Assembly (NCBI RefSeq): GCF_003862475.1
Contig: NZ_RRCO01000001.1
Span: forward strand, 865,304 to 929,303
Direction of reading: 5' to 3'
Length of the DNA stretch: 64,000 nt
Source: Lachnoanaerobaculum gingivalis
Lineage (GTDB): Bacteria > Bacillota > Clostridia > Lachnospirales > Lachnospiraceae
In this document: positions 1-9,595 of the stretch, in pieces
How the letters are laid out: each line of letters starts with the position of its first letter
Position numbering within the stretch: the first letter of the stretch is position 1
Program-made: the position numbers and the translations under genes
Notes under the pieces: generated by a model
Seen by the model: the letters and a program-made list of their open reading frames with translations, nothing else
What the model was told of the DNA's origin: nothing
Database searches by the model: none

Positions 1-810
1 CAAAAACCTCTTCGGTGTATAAAAGCTCTTATTATTTCTTTGCGCTTTCAATATAAATACCGTAAAAGTCGCATATAAAAGGTAAGTTGCCAATATGGTG
101 GCAAGCACTGCTACAAAGAAATAGTTAATAGATGAAAGCAATCCGCCTACAAACAGTGCAATACCATAACCAACTACCAGCAGCAAAAACCCTACAACCA
201 TTATTATAATTCTTGACTTCGGTTCACCCTCACCTTTGTGAGTTCTTTGTAAAAGCTCCATGGGTGTGGACATATATATTCTAAGTCCGCTTCCGATAAT
301 AATAATCAGATAGAGGATTACCACCAAAACTGTAGTATCTATAAGTGCCGAAATACTGAAATGATAGTCCATCAGTCTTCCCGATACATCCTTCATCAAA
401 AAGTTTAGGAATAAAAAGCAAAGCTGCCCGAATATATATCCTCCTACTATACCGACAAACCATATGATTGCAAACAGTATAAGAAATTCAATACTGATAA
501 TCTTACCTACATGTTTCTTCTCAAGACCTAAGATGCCGTACAGTGCAAACTCCTTACTTCTCCTTTTTAACCAAAAGGCGGCGGCGTACTGTACAAATAT
601 AAATGTAAATATCGCCAGAATAACTATTCCGAACTTTATAAGCGTCGGCAAAGCCTGATGCCTTGTTCTGACATAATTGTTGTTTACCAAACTTGCTGTT
701 ATATTAAAAAGTATCAGCATTACACCTGATGACAGTACAAACGGAATCTCAAGTAATCTATTTGCTTTAAGGTTTTGAAGAGCAAATTTTTTTGCCATTG
801 AAAAACTCAT
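1..810 (-). CDS. FtsX/BceB-type ABC transporter permease, partial
   Basis: Membrane subunit of a peptide-antibiotic sensing and detoxification ABC transporter. The first 270 codons are present and the gene runs off the left edge in frame. The visible part starts MSFSMAKKFALQNLKANR, a typical amphipathic start of BceB-type permeases, and has about six hydrophobic segments (near residues 21-40, 56-78, 103-130, 151-175, 199-220 and 222-245) with a basic cytoplasmic loop containing LKRRSKEFALYGILGLEKK, the FtsX-family coupling region. BceB proteins are usually about 650 residues, so over half is missing. Its ATG overlaps the TGA of the ATPase gene as ATGA, which indicates translational coupling. 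The large extracellular sensor domain expected between later membrane segments is outside the window. Confidence 0.88.
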   Translation of the reverse strand, partial: MSFSMAKKFALQNLKANRLLEIPFVLSSGVMLILFNITASLVNNNYVRTRHQALPTLIKFGIVILAIFTFIFVQYAAAFWLKRRSKEFALYGILGLEKKHVGKIISIEFLILFAIIWFVGIVGGYIFGQLCFLFLNFLMKDVSGRLMDYHFSISALIDTTVLVVILYLIIIIGSGLRIYMSTPMELLQRTHKGEGEPKSRIIIMVVGFLLLVVGYGIALFVGGLLSSINYFFVAVLATILATYLLYATFTVFILKAQRNNKSFYTPKRFL

Positions 811-1565
811 AACTTCTTACCTCTGCTTAACATAAACTCCGCCTGACTTATTCTTTCCATAAAATTATTTCGACTCTCATCCTCCCCTCTGTAAATTTCA
901 TGGAAAACAACTCCGTCACGAATAAATAATACTCTCTTTGCACAGGCTGCCGCACGGAGAGAATGTGTTACAAGTAAAACAGTCTGTCCTTCTTCATTTA
1001 TTTTTTGAAATAAATTCAAAATCATCTCTGAAGATGTTGAATCGAGTGCCCCTGTCGGTTCATCTGCCAAAAGCAGTGTAGGTCTTGTAATAATCGCTCT
1101 GGCAATGGCCACTCTCTGTTTTTGTCCACCCGATATTTCATAAGGGTATTTATCCAAAATTTCCCTTATACCGAGTCTATCCTGTATCTCATCCAGTCTC
1201 TCTTTCATCAAATCTCTGTTTTCATCAGACAATACCAATGGCAGGTAAATATTTTCTCTGTTATTAAACTGATCCAAAAGATTAAAGTCCTGAAATACAA
1301 AACCCAATTCCTTTCTTCTAAACATCGATATATCACTTGTCTTTAATTTTCCGATATCATTACCGTTCAGCATTAAAGTACCTGAAGTCGCTTTATCCAA
1401 TGTTGCAATAATATTCAAAAGCGTAGTTTTGCCTGCCCCCGACTCACCCATTATAGAAATAAATTCGCCCTCTTCCACAGAGAAGTTAACCCCCTTTAAT
1501 GCCTCAGTCGTGACATTCTTTGTCTTGTACAGCTTTTTTATATTCTTACATTCTAATATTGTCAT
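807..1565 (-). CDS. Bce-type ABC transporter ATP-binding protein
   Basis: Cytoplasmic ATPase (252 aa) that powers the adjacent permease. Walker A GESGAGKT is at residues 40-47, the Q-loop glutamine near 92, the signature ISGGQKQR at 144-151 and Walker B LLLADEPTGALD at 164-175. This is the MacB/LolD/BceA branch, usually about 230-255 aa, so length is normal. It follows the histidine kinase by about 80 bp and overlaps the permease start by four bases. In Bce systems the transporter itself is the sensor and signals to the neighbouring kinase, so the module normally answers to cell-wall-targeting peptides such as bacitracin or lantibiotics; the exact ligand cannot be told here. Confidence 0.93.
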   Translation of the reverse strand: MTILECKNIKKLYKTKNVTTEALKGVNFSVEEGEFISIMGESGAGKTTLLNIIATLDKATSGTLMLNGNDIGKLKTSDISMFRRKELGFVFQDFNLLDQFNNRENIYLPLVLSDENRDLMKERLDEIQDRLGIREILDKYPYEISGGQKQRVAIARAIITRPTLLLADEPTGALDSTSSEMILNLFQKINEEGQTVLLVTHSLRAAACAKRVLFIRDGVVFHEIYRGEDESRNNFMERISQAEFMLSRGKKL

Positions 1566-1647
1566 TTCTTTCCTCCTTTATATTGCCCATTCTACATCAG
1601 CAAAAAATTTTCTGCATTTATCTAATATGACAATATAGGCTGTAATC

Positions 1648-2559
1648 TTACATATTTGTAAGATTGGATTTTGACTTGAATATAAAAGAGAACTCACTAC
1701 CTACATTAAGCTCGGATTTTACTTCTATTTCAATATTCAAAATTTCAGCTGCCTTTCCTACCATATACAGTCCAAGACCGCTTGATTTTTCATTCATTCT
1801 ACCGTTAAATCCCGAATACCCTCTGTCAAAGATTTTTCTGATATCCTTTGAAGGAATTCCTATTCCGGTATCTTTTATACTTAACTTTGCAAGTTCCTTA
1901 TCATAGACTATACTTATACTGCCATGCTTTGTGTATTTAAGTGCATTAGATATAATCTGCTCCAATATTATGGAAAGCCATTTTGCATCACTTACTACTC
2001 TTTCACCTGTTTTTATATATTCAAGTTTTATTTTCTTTTCAATAAAGATAAGTGAATACTTCTTTATAACACTGTTTAATACCTCATCCAGATCCACTTC
2101 ATATATATCCATATCCGTGCTTCTGTCTTTCAGTTTTAAATAGTTCATAGCCATATTTGTGTATTCCTCGATATAAAACATCTGCTCTTTAAGCCTTTTG
2201 TCGGCTACAGCTTTATCCAAAATAAGATTGCAGACTGTAATAGGCGTTTTGATTTGATGTATCCATAGTAAAAAATACTCTTCCAAATCCTTTCTTTCAT
2301 CAATTATCTTATTTCTGAGAGTATTATTTTCAATTTTAAGCCTTTCAATTTCCTCAGACATTTTTTCTCTCTTTACATAAGATATCCACTCTATGATAAG
2401 AAAAACCAACATGCAAAATAATATAAGCTCAAGACTTAAGATAAAATATTGCATATCAAAATTTGCAAATAAAAATACCCCTCCAAATATTAAACATACA
2501 TATAGAAGGGTAATAAAAATACGATATTCACTTTTTAAAAAAGACCATAATCTGTTCAT
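1648..2559 (-). CDS. Intramembrane-sensing histidine kinase (BceS-like)
   Basis: Sensor kinase (303 aa) with two transmembrane helices near residues 14-33 and 38-60 separated by only a few residues, so there is no extracellular sensor domain. The phosphoacceptor is His101 in LLWIHQIKTPIT, the H-box variant typical of BceS/GraS kinases. The ATPase domain shows the N-box ISNALKYTK, the G1 box DTGIGIP and the G2 box SSGLGLYM. Kinases of this build are signalled by the cognate ABC permease. It starts two bases after the response regulator ends, so the two are cotranscribed. Confidence 0.93.
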   Translation of the reverse strand: MNRLWSFLKSEYRIFITLLYVCLIFGGVFLFANFDMQYFILSLELILFCMLVFLIIEWISYVKREKMSEEIERLKIENNTLRNKIIDERKDLEEYFLLWIHQIKTPITVCNLILDKAVADKRLKEQMFYIEEYTNMAMNYLKLKDRSTDMDIYEVDLDEVLNSVIKKYSLIFIEKKIKLEYIKTGERVVSDAKWLSIILEQIISNALKYTKHGSISIVYDKELAKLSIKDTGIGIPSKDIRKIFDRGYSGFNGRMNEKSSGLGLYMVGKAAEILNIEIEVKSELNVGSEFSFIFKSKSNLTNM

Positions 2560-2561
2560 AT

Positions 2562-3233
2562 CTACCTCACAAGATAATATCCCATACCTTTTTTAGTCTG
2601 TATAAATTCTTTATATCCGACATTATCAAGCTTCTTTCTAAGCCTTGTAATATTCACCGCCAAAGTATTGTCATCTATAAAATCATCGCCCTGCCAGCAG
2701 TGATTCATAATATCCTCTCTTCTCACTATCTGTCCTTTTGCATTAAACAGTGCCTCAAGTATAAGAAGCTCAGTCTTTGTAAGGTCTATATCAAAATTTT
2801 CACACAAGAGCTTTGCTCTTGAAGTATCCAGACTTATTCCTTCAAATGTCAATTTATCGACCTGCATTGTATATTCATAAGTCCGTCTTAAGATTGCCTG
2901 TATTTTTACTCTGGTCAAATTGATATCAATAGGCTTTGTAATATAGTCATCGGCTCCAAATTGCATTGCGGATACCATATCCATCGAATTATTGTGAGAA
3001 GAGATGAAAATTATAGGTACATTTGAACTTTCTCTGATTTTCTGAGTCCAGTAAAATCCGTTGTAGTATGGCAGAGTGATATCCATAAGTACAAGATCCG
3101 ACTTAAACTCTTCAACCTCTTTTGCCACATTATTAAAGTCTTTTACAGACATTGTTTCATATCCCCACGCTCTGAGTTCATCTCCCAAAAGCTCCACTAT
3201 ATTTTCATCATCTTCCACAATAAATATCTTCAT
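2562..3233 (-). CDS. OmpR/PhoB-family response regulator (BceR-like)
   Basis: DNA-binding response regulator (223 aa) partnered with the following kinase. Receiver domain: acidic pair ED near residues 7-9, phosphoacceptor Asp51 in LVLMDITLP and Lys99 in DYITKP. The C-terminal half is a winged helix with GYYLVR at the end, as in PhoB-type regulators. It begins only a few bases after ysxC ends, so the resistance module appears to be read from the upstream housekeeping operon as well as any internal promoter. The likely target is the BceAB promoter region, but no operator was identified. Confidence 0.93.
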   Translation of the reverse strand: MKIFIVEDDENIVELLGDELRAWGYETMSVKDFNNVAKEVEEFKSDLVLMDITLPYYNGFYWTQKIRESSNVPIIFISSHNNSMDMVSAMQFGADDYITKPIDINLTRVKIQAILRRTYEYTMQVDKLTFEGISLDTSRAKLLCENFDIDLTKTELLILEALFNAKGQIVRREDIMNHCWQGDDFIDDNTLAVNITRLRKKLDNVGYKEFIQTKKGMGYYLVR

Positions 3234-3237
3234 TAAA

Positions 3238-3837
3238 TTAAACCGATTCTTCCTCTGCCAAAAGATTTTCTATAAATTCATACACTTCTTCTCTGCCCTG
3301 CTTAGTCTGTGATGAAAAAGGTATAAGCACGCTGTTCTTAGGTAATCCAAGTCCTTCTCTCACCGTCTTAACGCATTTAGCCACCTGACTTCTTTTTAAC
3401 TTATCAAGCTTCGTAGCTATAATTACAGGCTGATATCCGTTATATACAATCCAGTCATACATCTGCTTATCATTTTTACCCGGCTCATGCCTTATATCGA
3501 TCAGCAAAAATATACATCTGATTTGCTTTGAAGTATGTAGGTACTTTTCTATCATCTTGCCCCATTTTTCCTTTGTGGCAAGATTTGCATTGGCATAACC
3601 GTACCCCGGCAGGTCAACAAAATATAAATCATCATTTACTTTATAATAATTTATGGTCTGTGTCTTTCCGGGCTGACTTGATGTCCTTGCCAAAGATTTC
3701 CTGTTCATAAGAGAATTTATCAATGATGATTTTCCTACATTTGACTTGCCTGCAAAGACTATTTCCGGATCTGTATTTTCAGGAAATGTACTGGTAATAC
3801 CGCATACCGTCTCCAGCTCCGCTTTTTTTATTATCAT
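3238..3837 (-). CDS. ysxC: Ribosome biogenesis GTP-binding protein YsxC/YihA (EngB)
   Basis: Essential GTPase (199 aa) for late 50S subunit assembly in the cytoplasm. G1 GKSNVGKS is at residues 30-37, the G3 motif DLPGYGYA at 75-82 and G4 TKLD at 142-145, all as in the TrmE-Era-EngA-YihA class. Length is typical. It follows lon by about 40 bp, reproducing the clpX-lon-ysxC order common in Firmicutes. The downstream response regulator gene begins almost directly after the stop codon. Confidence 0.96.
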   Translation of the reverse strand: MIIKKAELETVCGITSTFPENTDPEIVFAGKSNVGKSSLINSLMNRKSLARTSSQPGKTQTINYYKVNDDLYFVDLPGYGYANANLATKEKWGKMIEKYLHTSKQIRCIFLLIDIRHEPGKNDKQMYDWIVYNGYQPVIIATKLDKLKRSQVAKCVKTVREGLGLPKNSVLIPFSSQTKQGREEVYEFIENLLAEEESV

Positions 3838-3877
3838 AAGTACCTCATTTATATTCTTTTATTATTACATCAAAATT

Positions 3878-6172
3878 TTAATCTGTCAGCGCCACCTTTA
3901 GGACTTCTTTTATATCCTTGACATATACGATTTCCAAACCTTCTGTGATTTCTGCCGACAATTCTGATACATCCACTTCGTTTTCCTTTGGAACACATAC
4001 TGTCTTTACTCCCGCAAGCTTGGCAGCCAGGAGCTTTTCTTTTAAACCGCCTATAGGAAGCACCTTGCCCCTTAGAGTTATCTCTCCTGTCATTGCCACA
4101 TCGGCTCTCACTCTTTTTCCTGTGATGGCTGAAATGATTGCGGTGGTCATTGTCACACCTGCACTTGGACCGTCCTTAGGTACGGCACCCTCAGGTATAT
4201 GTAAATGTATATCGTTCCTTTCAAAGAATCCGTCTTCTATATCATATTCCTTCGCCATGCTTCTTACAAGGCTCTTTGAGATTCCGGCACTCTCCTTCAT
4301 TACATCGCCCATATTTCCTGTAAGTGTAAGTACTCCTTTTCCGGGCATTATATTTACCTCAATACTTAAAGTATCTCCGCCTACACTTGTCCACGCAAGT
4401 CCTGTAACCATTCCGACCTGTGGCTCTTTTTCAACCTCATCATGTCTTACCTTTTCTTTTCCGAGGTATTTACCGATGTTTTTTTCTGTTATCTTAAAAC
4501 TCTTTTTACCCTCAAGTGATTCTCTGGCACATTTTCTGCAGATATCCCCAATCCTTCTTGAAAGGTTTCTGACTCCGGCCTCTCTGGTATAGTTGTGGAT
4601 TATCTTCTTTATAGCCTTATCACTGAAATGAATTCCCTTATCCTTCATACCGTTTGCTTCCACTTCCTTCGGAACAAGGTAACTTTTGGCAATATGATAT
4701 TTTTCATTTTCAGTATATGAGCTGATCTCAATTATATCCATTCTATCAAGAAGCGGTCTCGGAATTGTATCCAGAGTATTTGCCGTAGCTATAAACAAAA
4801 CCTTAGACAAATCCAGAGGTATTTCAAGATACCTGTCTCTAAAGGTCTTATTTTGTTCTCCGTCAAGCACCTCCAAAAGTGCTGCAGAGACATCGCCCTT
4901 ATAATCTCTTGAGCTCTTATCTATCTCATCCAACAAAAGCAATGGATTTGCAACTTTGGCATGCTTTATAGCTTCTACAATTCTTCCCGGCATAGCACCT
5001 ACATAGGTTCTTCTATGTCCTCTGATCTCGGCCTCATCTCCAACTCCGCCAAGACTTATTCTTACATATTTTCTTCCAAGTGCCTTTGCAACACTCTTTG
5101 CAATTGAAGTTTTACCTGTTCCCGGTGGGCCTACAAGACAGAGTATTGGTGAATTTCCTGTAGGATTTAATATTCTTACAGAGAGATATTCAAGTATTCT
5201 GTCCTTTACTTTTTCAAGTCCGTAGTGATCCTCATCCAGAATCTTTTTTGCACGTATTATGTCATTGAAATCTTCACTGTATACACCGAAAGGCATTTCA
5301 AAAACAGTGTCCAGATATGTCCTGATTACATTTCCCTCGGCACCATTACCGCCGGCCGTATTCAGTCTGAAAATATCCTTTTTTATCTTCTCTTTATATT
5401 CATCAGCAAGCGCCAAGTTTTTAAGTTTCTCTTCGTACTCGTCAGAAACAGTCTCATAGCCGCTGTTTTTGGCCATTTCATTTTGTATAACCTTCAAATG
5501 TTCTCTGAGAATATAGTCTCTTTGATTCTTTGAAATGTCCTTATCTACTTCCGATTTTATTTTTTCCGCAATTTCTTTCCTGTCTATAGCTTCACTCATA
5601 ATCTCCATAAGCAACATAGACTCTTCAACCGGTGTCTTTGCGGCATTTATAATCTTTTTCTTCTCATAATCAAGGTTTAGAGCAAGCCTCAATCTGTCCA
5701 AAAGTTCAGGAAGGTTATCTATGGCAAGTAATTCATTTAAGATATGTTTTTTAAATCTCTCATTTACATCGCTATAGCCTCTCATTGTAAGCTGCAGACT
5801 GTTTAACATTCTGTCAAAGCCTTCATCGGACTGTATGTACTCTTCTACTTCCGCCTCATATTCATTTTCGGCATAATTATTTAGAGAAATCAGCTTACCT
5901 CGTCTTAAAGCTCTTACTACAACTTCTATTACACCGTTATCTTTATTTTTTACACTCTCAACCTTGGCAATTACACCGTTAGTCTCGGTATATGCACTGT
6001 CTTTTCTCTCCTCTTCATTGTCCGCTTTGTATCTTAAAATGAAAAGTTCTTCATCATTCTCATAAGCATCCAGCTGTGCCTTTATTATATTGCTGTCTGC
6101 AGATGAAAACCCTATCACCTCTCCCGGAAAGATGATTTGATTCCTTATCAATATTGTTTTTAATTTATTCAT
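3878..6172 (-). CDS. lon: ATP-dependent protease Lon (LonA)
   Basis: Cytosolic AAA+ serine protease (764 aa) that degrades misfolded and regulatory proteins. The N-terminal substrate-binding domain starts with LKTILIRNQIIFPGEV, the Walker A GPPGTGKTS lies mid-protein, and the C-terminal protease domain has the Ser-Lys dyad: Ser670 in PKDGPSAGVT and Lys713 in GGLKEKLLA. The 43-residue spacing between the two matches E. coli Lon. Length is normal for LonA. It sits between clpX and ysxC on the same strand; a G+C-rich hairpin in the clpX-lon gap may separate expression of the two. Confidence 0.97.
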   Translation of the reverse strand: MNKLKTILIRNQIIFPGEVIGFSSADSNIIKAQLDAYENDEELFILRYKADNEEERKDSAYTETNGVIAKVESVKNKDNGVIEVVVRALRRGKLISLNNYAENEYEAEVEEYIQSDEGFDRMLNSLQLTMRGYSDVNERFKKHILNELLAIDNLPELLDRLRLALNLDYEKKKIINAAKTPVEESMLLMEIMSEAIDRKEIAEKIKSEVDKDISKNQRDYILREHLKVIQNEMAKNSGYETVSDEYEEKLKNLALADEYKEKIKKDIFRLNTAGGNGAEGNVIRTYLDTVFEMPFGVYSEDFNDIIRAKKILDEDHYGLEKVKDRILEYLSVRILNPTGNSPILCLVGPPGTGKTSIAKSVAKALGRKYVRISLGGVGDEAEIRGHRRTYVGAMPGRIVEAIKHAKVANPLLLLDEIDKSSRDYKGDVSAALLEVLDGEQNKTFRDRYLEIPLDLSKVLFIATANTLDTIPRPLLDRMDIIEISSYTENEKYHIAKSYLVPKEVEANGMKDKGIHFSDKAIKKIIHNYTREAGVRNLSRRIGDICRKCARESLEGKKSFKITEKNIGKYLGKEKVRHDEVEKEPQVGMVTGLAWTSVGGDTLSIEVNIMPGKGVLTLTGNMGDVMKESAGISKSLVRSMAKEYDIEDGFFERNDIHLHIPEGAVPKDGPSAGVTMTTAIISAITGKRVRADVAMTGEITLRGKVLPIGGLKEKLLAAKLAGVKTVCVPKENEVDVSELSAEITEGLEIVYVKDIKEVLKVALTD

Positions 6173-6188
6173 TTACTCCCTAATATAA

Positions 6189-6213
6189 TACCCCCGGTTG
6201 TTATCCGAGGGTA
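6189..6213 (-). terminator. Intercistronic hairpin between clpX and lon
   Basis: TACCCCCGG pairs with CCGAGGGTA around a seven-base loop, eight of nine pairs formed. On the minus strand it is followed by TATTATATT rather than a clean U-run, so a weak terminator or mRNA-stability hairpin is more likely than a full stop. Confidence 0.45.
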
Positions 6214-6222
6214 AAATTAAAT

Positions 6223-7506
6223 TTAAGCACTTTCGCTGTTTTCATTTGTTTCTTTTCTCTTTTTTGCTCTTACAGATTTATCTCTGTACACAATATCAGG
6301 TTCTCCACCGTCAATTGTTTCTTTTGTAATAGTACAAATACCTATATTCGGATCTGAAGGTATTTCATACATCATATCCGTCATCACACCCTCAAGTATG
6401 GATCTTAGACCTCTGGCACCGATTTTTCTCTCAAGTGCAAGATTAGCCACTTCTTCAACCGCAGATTGATCAAACTCAAGCTTAACGTCATCAAGCTCAA
6501 AAAGTTTTTGATACTGCTTAGTAATAGCGTTCTTAGGCTTTGTCATTATCTGTACAAGAGCATCCTTATCAAGCATATCAAGTGATACCGTTACAGGTAC
6601 ACGACCTATAAACTCAGGTATAAGACCGAATTTGGTCAAGTCTCCCGGAAGTACCATCTTGAAAAGCTCGTCTATAGACTTTGAGTTCTTTTCCACAACA
6701 TCTGAATTAAATCCTATGCTGCCCTTTGAAAGTCTGTTCTCAACTATTTTCTCAAGTCCGTCAAATGCACCGCCACATATAAACAGTATATTTGTGGTAT
6801 CTATCTGGATAAGTTCCTGTTGAGGATGCTTTCTTCCTCCCTGTGGCGGTACCGAAGCCACACTGCCTTCCAGAATTTTCAGTAAAGCCTGCTGCACACC
6901 CTCACCCGATACATCTCTGGTGATAGACACATTCTCAGACTTCTTTGTTATTTTATCTATCTCATCTATATAAATGATTCCATATTCAGCTCTCTTGACA
7001 TCACCGTCAGCCGCCTGAATAAGTTTAAGAAGAATATTCTCAACGTCTTCTCCGACATATCCCGCTTCTGTAAGTGTAGTAGCGTCTGCTATAGCAAAAG
7101 GTACATTTAAAATCTTTGCAAGAGTCTGTGCCAAATATGTTTTACCTGAACCTGTAGGTCCAAGCATAAGTATATTACTCTTTTGAATCTCAACTTCCGA
7201 GCTTTTCTTTGATTTAATTCTCTTATAATGATTGTATACCGCTACAGACAATACCTTCTTTGCATCATCCTGTCCGATCACATAATCATCAAGGAAATTT
7301 TTGATTTCCTTAGGTTTTAAAAGATTTATTTCATTTGAAGCATCATAGTAGTCAGATACTCCGTCAAGCTCCTCTTCAAGTATTTCAGAACATAATTCTA
7401 TACATTCATCACAAATATATACTCCGTTCGGACCTGAAAGAAGCCTTCTAACCTGATCGGATGTTTTTCCACAAAATGAGCAACATATTTTGTCCTTATT
7501 GGCCAT
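6223..7506 (-). CDS. clpX: ATP-dependent Clp protease ATP-binding subunit ClpX
   Basis: AAA+ unfoldase (427 aa) that feeds tagged substrates to ClpP. The N-terminal zinc-binding domain has Cys9, Cys12, Cys32 and Cys35 (CSFC and CDEC pairs), followed by the AAA module with Walker [13 protein letters not shown], Walker [11 protein letters not shown] and sensor 2 GARGLRSI. The IGF loop expected for ClpP docking is represented by KGSIGFNSD. The stop of clpP and the start of clpX are about 10 bp apart, so the protease is made from one transcript. Confidence 0.98.
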   Translation of the reverse strand: MANKDKICCSFCGKTSDQVRRLLSGPNGVYICDECIELCSEILEEELDGVSDYYDASNEINLLKPKEIKNFLDDYVIGQDDAKKVLSVAVYNHYKRIKSKKSSEVEIQKSNILMLGPTGSGKTYLAQTLAKILNVPFAIADATTLTEAGYVGEDVENILLKLIQAADGDVKRAEYGIIYIDEIDKITKKSENVSITRDVSGEGVQQALLKILEGSVASVPPQGGRKHPQQELIQIDTTNILFICGGAFDGLEKIVENRLSKGSIGFNSDVVEKNSKSIDELFKMVLPGDLTKFGLIPEFIGRVPVTVSLDMLDKDALVQIMTKPKNAITKQYQKLFELDDVKLEFDQSAVEEVANLALERKIGARGLRSILEGVMTDMMYEIPSDPNIGICTITKETIDGGEPDIVYRDKSVRAKKRKETNENSESA

Positions 7507-7515
7507 GATACCTCC

Positions 7516-8097
7516 TTAGTGGTGTTCTATAACCTTATCTATGATTCCATAAGAAAGGGATTCCTCGGCAGACATATAATTGTCTCTTTCGGTGTCTCTT
7601 TCTATGACCTCTATCGGCTGATTTGTATTCTCCGCCAATATTTTATTTAATTTCTGTTTTGTCTTTAATATCTGTTCTGCAACAATCTTTATATCGCTGG
7701 CCTGTCCCTGTGCACCGCCTGAAGGCTGATGAATCATTATCTCGGCATTAGGAAGCGCATATCTTTTACCTTTTGTACCGCCTGCCAAAAGGAATGCACC
7801 CATACTTGCAGCCATACCCATACATATGGTTGATACATCACATTTTACATATTGCATTGTATCATATATAGCCATACCTGCCACAACACTTCCGCCCGGG
7901 CTGTTTATATAAAGATTGATATCCTTTGTAGGATCTTCCGACTCAAGGAAAAGTATCTGTGCAACTACAAGACTTGCAGTAACATCATTCACCTCTTCTC
8001 CCAAGAAAATTATTCTATCCTTTAAAAGTCTTGAGTATATATCAAAGGCTCTCTCGCCCCTGCTTGTAGACTCAATGACTGTAGGTACTAAACTCAT
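7516..8097 (-). CDS. clpP: ATP-dependent Clp protease proteolytic subunit ClpP
   Basis: Tetradecameric serine peptidase (193 aa) working with ClpX. The catalytic triad is visible as Ser98 in MGMAASMGA, His123 in IMIHQPSGG and Asp172 in [10 protein letters not shown]. Length and the start MSLVPTVIE are typical. Ribosome site AGGAG precedes the ATG. It lies between tig and clpX, the standard arrangement in Gram-positive bacteria. Confidence 0.98.
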   Translation of the reverse strand: MSLVPTVIESTSRGERAFDIYSRLLKDRIIFLGEEVNDVTASLVVAQILFLESEDPTKDINLYINSPGGSVVAGMAIYDTMQYVKCDVSTICMGMAASMGAFLLAGGTKGKRYALPNAEIMIHQPSGGAQGQASDIKIVAEQILKTKQKLNKILAENTNQPIEVIERDTERDNYMSAEESLSYGIIDKVIEHH

Positions 8098-8140
8098 AAC
8101 TCTCCTATCTTTAAGAATTTTTTAAATCCTTTAATACTCC

Positions 8141-8168
8141 AATAAGCCAGCCTTATGGCTGACTTATT
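8141..8168 (-). terminator. Hairpin between tig and clpP
   Basis: AATAAG-C-CAGCC pairs with GGCTG-A-CTTATT around a four-base loop (one C/A mismatch). In the minus-strand transcript there is no U-run after the stem, so it is more likely an attenuator or processing hairpin that sets the tig to clpPX ratio than a strong terminator. Confidence 0.4.
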
Positions 8169-8179
8169 TTTAAACTGAT

Positions 8180-9466
8180 TTATACTAATTTAGCATTTTC
8201 TACTAAAAAGTCAATAGCTTTTTGAACTGCAAGATCATCAGTCATCTGCTTTCTCTCATTCTCGCCAAAGAATCCCTTAATCTTTTCCAAGTCCATCTTG
8301 TAAGAATCTGCTATCTTCTGAAGCTCTTCATCTATCTCAGCCTCGCTTACAGTAATCTTCTCAGCCTTAGCTACTTCCTCAAGTACAAGTCTTGTCTTGA
8401 TCTGCTTTAATGCCTGAGGCTTGAACTGATTGTTTAAATCAGCCTTTGTCATACCTGTAATCTGAAGGTACTGGTCAAGTGTAATACCCTGGCTCTCCAT
8501 TCTTCTGCCATAGTCTGCCACAAGTCCTTCAACCTGTGCCTCAACCATAGGCTCAGGAATATCCATAGTAGAAGTCTCAATCAACTTATCCACAACAGCA
8601 TTCTCGTTCTCTGTAGCCGCTCTCTTTGCCTTAGCCTCTGAAAGCTGCTTCTTTAAATCTTCCTTATACTCGGCCATTGTGTCAAACTCACTGATCTCGC
8701 TTGCGAAATCATCATCAAGCTCAGGAAGCTCTTTCTTCTTTATTTCCTTTACTGTACAAGCAAATACGGCAGCCTTGCCTGCAAGGTCCTTCATCTGATA
8801 GTTCTCAGGGAAAGTGATATTTACATCAAAAGCCTCTCCTACATTGTGACCGATAATCTGATCTTCAAATCCCGGAATAAATGCACCTGAACCGATAACA
8901 AGAGGATAATCCTCACCCTTACCGCCGTCAAAAGGAACTCCGTCAATGCTTCCCTCAAAATCAAGTGAAATATTGTCTCCGCTTTCTACAGCTCTTCCCT
9001 CAACAGTGATAAGTCTTGCGTTCTTCTCCTGCTCGCTCTTTAATGCACTTGCTATATCATCATCATTAACAACTTCGTCAGCCTTCTTTACTTCGATGCC
9101 CTTGTACTCACCGAGAGTTACTGCAGGCTTAACTGCAACCAATGCTTCGTATACGAAATCCTCGCCTTTTTTAGCATTCTTAATCTCTATCTGTGGTCTT
9201 GAAACAATTTCAAGCTCGCTGTCTCTTACTGCACTTGGATATGTTGCATCAAGCATAAAGTCTATAGCATCAGGAATCAGATTGTCTGAACCATACATCT
9301 TCTCAAAAACTTCCTGTGTAACATGTCCTTTTCTAAATCCCGGAACATTGAATTTATTTTTATTTTTCTTAAAGGAATCAGCTATAGCCTTATCAAATTC
9401 TTTAGCTTCTACTGTGACTGTAAGCTTTGCCATATTTTTTTCTAATTTTTGTACTTCTACGCTCAT
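8180..9466 (-). CDS. tig: Trigger factor, ribosome-associated chaperone and prolyl isomerase
   Basis: Chaperone (428 aa) that docks at the ribosome exit tunnel. The start is placed at MSVEVQKLEKN because AAGGAG lies eight bases upstream of that ATG; an in-frame ATG 13 codons earlier lacks such a site. The N-terminal ribosome-binding domain contains FRKGHVTQEVFEKMYG (variant of the G-F-R-K-G-x-x-P loop), the FKBP-type domain covers about residues 150-235 (GDNISLDFEGSIDGVPFDGG), and the rest is the helical chaperone body. The tunnel motif has T where P is usual. First gene of the tig-clpP-clpX-lon-ysxC group. Confidence 0.97.
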   Translation of the reverse strand: MSVEVQKLEKNMAKLTVTVEAKEFDKAIADSFKKNKNKFNVPGFRKGHVTQEVFEKMYGSDNLIPDAIDFMLDATYPSAVRDSELEIVSRPQIEIKNAKKGEDFVYEALVAVKPAVTLGEYKGIEVKKADEVVNDDDIASALKSEQEKNARLITVEGRAVESGDNISLDFEGSIDGVPFDGGKGEDYPLVIGSGAFIPGFEDQIIGHNVGEAFDVNITFPENYQMKDLAGKAAVFACTVKEIKKKELPELDDDFASEISEFDTMAEYKEDLKKQLSEAKAKRAATENENAVVDKLIETSTMDIPEPMVEAQVEGLVADYGRRMESQGITLDQYLQITGMTKADLNNQFKPQALKQIKTRLVLEEVAKAEKITVSEAEIDEELQKIADSYKMDLEKIKGFFGENERKQMTDDLAVQKAIDFLVENAKLV

Positions 9467-9595
9467 TAAAGTTTCTCCTTGTTTCATAAATGCCTCAAGA
9501 GGCATATCTAATTAACCATTATAGCATAAAGATAAATCTCATACAACAGTGATTAAAAAGTTTCAAATTTATTTCATGATAATTTAAATCTAAAA

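Noticed and set aside
3918..4592. Plus-strand open frame of 224 codons opposite lon
   Set aside because: It is antisense to conserved lon protease-domain codons, has no ribosome site and its composition (Ser/Pro/Phe-rich) is that of a reversed coding strand.
8946..9515. Plus-strand open frame of 189 codons opposite tig
   Set aside because: Fully antisense to trigger factor with Ser/Leu-rich shadow composition and no ribosome site.
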